Both the position numbers and the translations under genes were made by a program. Shown here one piece after another: positions 58,136 to 64,000 of a stretch of DNA of 64,000 bases (position 1 is the stretch's first letter; every line of letters starts with the position of its first letter). Below the pieces are notes generated by a model. It worked only from the letters and a program-made list of their open reading frames with translations. It did no database searches and was not told the DNA's origin. Source of the stretch: Cryptomeria japonica (lineage: Eukaryota > Streptophyta > Pinopsida > Cupressales > Cupressaceae); the NCBI RefSeq assembly GCF_030272615.1, contig NC_081408.1, positions 621,916,476-621,980,475 of the forward strand, written 5' to 3'.

Positions 58136-58756
58136 ATTACAGATTTAATAATTTTATAATCATATGCCCATTACAAAAATACAATGACCTCTATTTTTTG
58201 AGATATGGAGTTCAATAATGAACAATGTCAAAAAATTTAGAGAAGTTACATTCCATTTTGTAGATCAATGCCCATGTTTAAGTTTCAAACAAAAAAAATA
58301 ATTTTGATATACACACAAATATTTATACGTTACAATAAAATATAGAACTAATTTTTTTTGTTATTGACTTATAAAAATTATATATATCATGTTCTTGAAT
58401 TTTTTATGTATTCAAGATCTTTAAATGTATATATCTCTCTATCTTTCTGAAATATATGTTATCTCTCTGTCTCTAAAATATTTGAATTTTGATATAAATT
58501 CAAAGATTTAAATTTATTATTATTATTACTATATATATATATATATATGAAATGTTACTTATCTCTTTCTCTCATGAAAATGATCTCTCTCTCTACAATT
58601 ATTTATACGTTACAATAAAATATAGGTCTAATTTTTTTTGTTATTGGTCCTTATAAAAATTTTATATATATCATGTTCTTGAATTTTTTATGTATTCAAG
58701 ATTTAAATACATGCTATCTCTCTATCTCTCTGAAATATATGTTATTTTGAATTTTT

Positions 58757-58798
<42 letters not shown>

Positions 58799-58995
58799 AT
58801 ATATATATATATATATATATATATCTGTGTGTGTGTGTGTGTGTGTGTGTGTTATCTCTCTCTCTCTCATGAAAATGATCTCTCTCTCTCTCTCTGCAAT
58901 TTAACTGATTTTATTTTTTAATGTTTTAAATTGAATGCACTTCATGTGTGTGTGTGCTTACGTATTTATTTTAACTTTATGACATACCTAGATAG
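58136..58995. other. AT-rich region with tandem duplication and microsatellites
   Basis: A ~100-bp segment at 58325-58430 recurs at 58600-58710 (TTTATACGTTACAATAAAAT start), each followed by a CTCTCT-rich tract. (TA)n at about 58766-58824 and (GT)n at 58826-58850. No gene. Confidence 0.75.
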
Positions 58996-60509
58996 ATGGC
59001 ATCCCATGATATACCTTCACAGGCTCGTGATCAGGATCCACCTACACAGGCTCCTGATCAGGAGCCACACATTAATGATAGATCCTCCACACCAGGATCC
59101 CTTGTTGCCCGACATTGCTACCATTTTCCAGTACAGTGATCGTGAGCTGCATAGGTTGAGGCTCATATTAGATGACCCTCGTACTGATGGCGTGTACAAG
59201 AGTACATGCACATCCATTTTTGATAGTTTGCAGACATTGAGGGACCGCTTAGTTTCTCACACCTCATTCTCACCTGAGGTTATAGAGGATATTTATAGAC
59301 AGTTGAGGAGTGAGGTGAGGGGTCCTGATTCTTTTGTTGATGTGGTGAGGGTGGTCTCGAAGGAGATCATCAAGGAGAGATGCTTTCCATTGTATCAGGA
59401 GAAGAGTAAGGTGAGAGGATATCAGGTCACGAGATGTATCGACCCACAGGTTGCATCATTGATTTACCCACGTTCTTAGCTGCCCATGGTCATTATCCTA
59501 ATAACGACCAGATACCATTATACTTTGCACAATAGGTATTTGTTGAGGTTCATTGTCAGATGAAACCAAAATACCTTGATATTCTAGCATATTATGGACA
59601 GGGGAGGGGTAGGATTGCTGATAGAGATGCATATCGTAGGCATGATAGAGCTCCGCCTAGACACAGGGACCTTCTTGGCCAGAGATTTCCTGCAGTAGTC
59701 CTAGCCTTGGCCCCCATAGCAGATCACGTTGTGATTGCTTCTCAAAGAGAAGCAATTAATAGGAGTGGATAGATTGCATCATCAGCAACCACCATATCAT
59801 CTGACAAGTTGGGCAGATATATGATGATCCGACCATGTTCGAGATCATCCACAGATCATGCATCTTGTAGGCATGGGGTGGCTTCAGATTCATATGATTA
59901 GTATATTACTATTGGCATCCCCTCCCTAGATGAGGTAGCAACTATAGTCAGAGGTAGTAGACATGTACAGATGTCATAGTATTTAGCTGAGGACCTACTA
60001 CATAATTACCGTTTTATTTCATCTCGACTTGGGATACCATTGGCTGATGTTAGAGAGGAGATTCTCAAAGACAGGTAGCCTACCGCTGCATCAACACATA
60101 CCCCAAGGCAATCACAACATTCTCATCACTCTACGCATGCTCCGAGCACTAACCCACCTACAGATCACTCTATTGCTGCAGAGGAGGAGATACGAGTTGA
60201 TCAGGTCCATATCACATATGAGGGCTTGGATTCATTTGAGGAGGAGATACGAGCTGATCAAGTCCATATCACAGATGAGGGCTTGGATTCATTTGAGGAG
60301 CATTTTTAAGGTTTGAGCCATACTGGGTTTATGGATATGCTACTACAGTCAAATACTTCATCCACAATGCCTAGTCATCTAGTTAGCCCCTTACACTCCT
60401 CAGTCATACGTACAGCCAAAGAGAGATATGCAGACATGAGTGATGTGGTTGATATGATCATAGGACATGATCAGACTATACAACCTAATCCTAATACACA
60501 GGTATGTAC
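58996..60509 (+). pseudogene. Decayed ORF of unknown function
   Basis: The ATG at 58996 starts MASHDIPSQARDQDPPTQ. Frameshifts near 59085 and 59465 connect frames containing DRELHRLRLILDDPRTDGVY, VEVHCQMKPKYLDILAYYGQ and RLGIPLADVREEILKDR. Stops lie near 59533, 59770, 59898, 59978 and 60077. A 57-bp in-frame duplication lies at 60184-60297. The region is Asp/Arg-rich and mostly helical, with no motif I recognise and no zinc ligands. Position inside a transposon-like region suggests an element-borne gene. A Copia LTR begins at 60510, so the 3' end may be displaced. Confidence 0.45.
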
Positions 60510-61407
60510 TGTTCGCATTTTTGATGATTGATGTTGTGATTGTCATTGATGGACACACACTTGATTTGAGATCACTTTTTGTATGCATGAGTTAAAGCTC
60601 AACCGGTATTTGTTCCAACCGTTAGGATGTATTATAGTCTTTAGACTATCGGTGTTTTGTAGAAAGTGTTTACCGATCTGAAGCGGTATGAAGACCCCAA
60701 GCGGTTCGAGGATCTCAAGCAGTACGAAGGAATGAAGCGGCACAACTCATATTTCCCAATCTTCATTTTGTCAAACTGGCAACCGGTATTTTGCTTAAAC
60801 TAGTATTTTGTATGAATCGGTAATACTCTGTGATGAGTTACCAACCGACATTTTGTGATGAGTTACCATCCACCAATTGTTTGGCGGTGCCGACACTCTG
60901 GCAGTGTTTTTTGTTTCGTGTTACCAAATATGTCTAGATGCATTGAACCTAGGAAATTGTATTGTAATCCTATTGGACCGACATGAAATCAGATTCCTTT
61001 ATAAGGACATCATGTCTAGGGTTTTAGGTTGTTGCTAAGGTTTAAGGTGGTTGAAGAGTTTTTGTATGTAAAAACATAGAAGAGAAGTTCAGGTCTGTGA
61101 GAGAAAGAAGAGTGTGAATGTGTTGAAGACTGAAGTAATGCTGGAATGCATTAGGAATGAGCTATCAAGGATCTAACCAAGCAATATGTGCTATTTGCTA
61201 GATCACTCACTTGTTGATTACTCACATCTTCGACAAGTCTGAAACCCTTAACCAGGTAGGCCCAAAAGCCTTTTGTAAATCCTCTAGCAAGGTGGTTCAC
61301 ATCTATGGATCTAAAATCCTCTAATAAGGTAGTCTTTCACTAGACTTATCTCCTAACAGAGATTGAGATTCCTAACAGGATCTGTTCTGGTAAAGCACAT
61401 TGTATGA
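60510..61407 (+). repeat. Copia LTR, plus orientation, cut by gap
   Basis: Starts TGTTCGCATTTTTGATG and matches the reverse complement of 18081-19243 for ~900 bp, up to the N run. No polypurine tract precedes it, so it is a 5' or solo LTR. About 270 bp of the expected length is missing. Confidence 0.88.
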
Positions 61408-61907
61408 NNNNNNNNNNNNNNNNNNNNNNNNNNNNNNNNNNNNNNNNNNNNNNNNNNNNNNNNNNNNNNNNNNNNNNNNNNNNNNNNNNNNNNNNNNNNN
61501 NNNNNNNNNNNNNNNNNNNNNNNNNNNNNNNNNNNNNNNNNNNNNNNNNNNNNNNNNNNNNNNNNNNNNNNNNNNNNNNNNNNNNNNNNNNNNNNNNNNN
61601 NNNNNNNNNNNNNNNNNNNNNNNNNNNNNNNNNNNNNNNNNNNNNNNNNNNNNNNNNNNNNNNNNNNNNNNNNNNNNNNNNNNNNNNNNNNNNNNNNNNN
61701 NNNNNNNNNNNNNNNNNNNNNNNNNNNNNNNNNNNNNNNNNNNNNNNNNNNNNNNNNNNNNNNNNNNNNNNNNNNNNNNNNNNNNNNNNNNNNNNNNNNN
61801 NNNNNNNNNNNNNNNNNNNNNNNNNNNNNNNNNNNNNNNNNNNNNNNNNNNNNNNNNNNNNNNNNNNNNNNNNNNNNNNNNNNNNNNNNNNNNNNNNNNN
61901 NNNNNNN
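61408..61907. other. Assembly gap (500 N)
   Basis: Exactly 500 N between a Copia LTR and a Tat LTR/primer site; true size and content unknown. Confidence 1.
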
Positions 61908-61912
61908 TCTGC

Positions 61913-61930
61913 CCCCCGGTGGGTGCCAAA
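61913..61930 (-). other. Tat primer-binding site
   Basis: The minus strand reads TGGCACCCACCGGGGGGC two bases after the LTR end. It shows this LTR is a 5' LTR in minus orientation whose internal region lies in the gap. Confidence 0.65.
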
Positions 61931-61932
61931 AA

Positions 61933-62813
61933 TGTGTGTGTGAAAAGTGGACTAAGAATCTGTATCTGCAAGACACAACACTTCAATCAAGTCATTACAT
62001 GCATGGTTAATCAGATATAATCAATGAATAATAAACCATAACAAATCGATCCATTGCCTTCTAAAACATGCAAGTACAAGATTGCTCTCAGATTATAAGC
62101 AATACCAGTGACTAGACAACATCAAGGCGAAGGATTTTATCTATATGAACATGATGAATGCTAGATGGATGCAATATTAATCTAACAATATTTTTGCAAT
62201 ATTAAGCTAAATGATTTAATCAATATGAAACAATTAACATGCAATATATCAATGAGTCTAGAGCTAAAACAACATAATAACAATATATTCTCCAGCCTCT
62301 CTTGAATGAGAGATGAGCCTGAATTTATAGAAAATTTAGAAAGAAACCAATGGCTAAGATCAAATGATGATGAGCAGTCAAGATTTTCCAAGAGGAAGCA
62401 CAATCCAAGTAAATTGATGTGATTGGATGCTTTTCCCAGTTTTAAAGGAAATTGAAATAAAAATAAGATTAAATCAGAAAAACTAATTTATTCTCTATTT
62501 CATTCAATTTGAATATTTAATTGAAGATTTGTGCTCAATTGATTTATTTAATTAAAATTAATCCCTCTTTCTTGATTTGATGGCAAATTGATTTATTTAA
62601 TTAAATATGCTAGGCTATTTAATAAAATAAATAAGATAATTGTTTAAAATGATTTTCTTGGAATGATTTAATTAATTAAATAAATATTTAATTAATATTG
62701 GTTGATTAATTTGCCATGTGAGATTTGATGATTAACGAATTAATTATGTGCTCAAGATTGATTTAATTGCCTTTGGTTAGGACCTTGGTGACGTTGTCGA
62801 GATTAGGGGCTCC
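61933..62813 (-). repeat. 5' LTR of a second Tat element copy
   Basis: Inverted relative to 46511-47521 and similar throughout, with a ~140-bp deletion near 62525. At the outer end it meets chromovirus sequence at an ATGGAGCCC/ATGGGCCC-type shared segment, and the first ~9 bp of the LTR (TGTAAACC) are not found. Confidence 0.8.
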
Positions 62814-64000
62814 ATTGAAAGCTGCTCGTCCTCGACTTGCAAAGCATTCCAATCAAGAACATAGGTCACATCACAATGATAAGGATGAAGAACAGAAACA
62901 TGAAAGACATCATGGATGCGTGATAGACTCAGCAACAAGGCAAGATGGTAGGCAACAGGTCCTATCCTTGCAAGGATCTCAAAAGGGCCTACTAAATGAG
63001 GCGCCAACTTAGAACCCTTTCCATAATGGATCAAACTCTTCCCCGGATGCACTCTCAAGAACACATGGTTGCCAACAAAAAACTAGTGGTCGACTTGATG
63101 AGCATTGGCATACTTCTTCTTCCTATCCCGGGCAGCAACCAAATGCCCACGAATCTGCTCAACTTGCTACTCTATCTCACGAAGCAAATCCGGTCCTAAA
63201 CACACCCTATCCTCGAATTGATCCCAACTCAAAGGAGTACGACAAGGATGACCATACAATGCCTGGAAGGGCGACATGCCTATAGAGCTGTGATATCCGT
63301 TATTATAGGCAAACTCCACAAGGCAAAGATATTCCTCCCAACGCGACTGCTGATCCATAACATACATGTGAAGCATGTCCTCCAAGACCTGATTCACACG
63401 CTCAGTCTAACCATCGGTCTCTGGGTGATAAGCTGAAATGAAGTTCAACTGGGTCCCCAAAGCATGCTGAAGTGAGGTCCACAAGGCCGATGTAAAGATA
63501 GGGTCTCTATCAGAATTGAGCCGCCTTGGGATCCCATGCAACCTCACCACATCTTCCAAGAAGACTCATGCCACCACTGCTACAGTATAAGAAGATCGAA
63601 TAGGGACAAAATGAGAAACTTTTGTCAATCTATCAATAATGACCATGATGGCATCATGACGGAACGAAGAAAAAGGCAACCCTACTATGAAATCCATGAA
63701 AATGATATCTCGTTTCCAATCTGGTATCAAATTTGGCTGTAAAAGCCCTACAGGGTGCTGATGCTCTGCCTTCACCCGTTGACATTCCAAGCACTTGGAC
63801 ACAAAATCAGCAATGTTACATTTCATACCAGCCCAATGATATATCTATCTAAGATTTGCATGCATCTTCTTGACACCAGGGTGTGTCGAATAAGGTGCAC
63901 GATGGGCCTCAGTCATGATCAAAACGTGAAGACCCTCCAAAGGGGGTACATAGATCCATCCAAGATGTCTAAGAAGACCATTTGACTCAAGAGTATATCC
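62814..64000 (-). pseudogene. Chromovirus (Tekay/Del-like) integrase fragment
   Basis: One frame with stops. It holds a zinc-binding region (KCNIADFVSKCLECQRVK), the core with Asp in IIFMDFIVGLP, Asp in NSDRDPIFTS and Glu in a TERVNQVLEDM context, then AYNNGYHSSIGMSPFQALYG and the GKGSKLAPHLVGPFEILARI C-terminal region. It ends at EDEQLSMEP, just before where a chromodomain would start, because the Tat LTR begins there. The catalytic triad is intact, but at least four stops interrupt. It continues beyond the window. Confidence 0.9.

Noticed and set aside
58690-58872. Tyr-Ile repeat frame
   Set aside because: Translation of TA and GT microsatellites.

Overview
The window is repeat-derived plant nuclear DNA in which I can support no host gene. 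Several nested LTR retrotransposons, LINE remnants, a cut-and-paste DNA transposon gene with plant-type GT..AG introns, AT-rich spacers and microsatellites fill it. Dense, old, nested Ty3/Gypsy and Ty1/Copia copies with many TGG>TGA, CAG>TAG and CGA>TGA stops suggest a large, heavily methylated genome. A conifer or other gymnosperm is my best guess, but that is inference. Two runs of exactly 500 N (23908-24407 and 61408-61907) are scaffold gaps of unknown true size, so linkage across them is unproven.

Layout. 1-5068: two truncated Copia elements joined head to head. 5080-9750: LINE remnants (RT tail, RNase H) split by a lysine-rich coiled-coil ORF, then unrecognised decayed coding sequence. 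10800-18080: DNA transposon with a five-exon DDD-type transposase gene (934 codons, two TGA stops) and GTTCGAAC-rich hairpins near its left end. 18081-23907, minus strand: a Copia-type element whose visible coding content is a multi-zinc-knuckle gag and a ~1,100-codon unrecognised ORF directly before the polypurine tract, where pol would be expected. 24408-47521, plus strand: a very large Ty3/Gypsy Tat-lineage element (gag, protease, G-patch, RT, two RNase H domains, integrase). A younger gag-protease-only element sits in its gag zinc knuckle (27042-34933, perfect ACTAC target duplication). An antisense, intron-containing plant-mobile-domain (PMD) gene lies between its integrase and 3' LTR (45457-43091).

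47522-51501: chromodomain tail and 3.85-kb 3' LTR of a Tekay/Del-like chromovirus. 53099-54284: solo LTR with a CATAT target duplication. 54985-60509: hairpin terminus, a 2.2-kb satellite of back-to-back palindromes, and a decayed ORF of unknown function, cut by a Copia LTR at 60510. 61908-64000, minus strand: Tat LTR and primer-binding site abutting a chromovirus integrase fragment.

The parts most worth a second look are the antisense PMD gene in the Tat element, with TCGTACGA clusters in its intron and, inverted, in the element leader; the Copia element with the giant novel ORF; the gag-protease-only parasite with reiterated GC-rich hairpins; and the spliced transposase.
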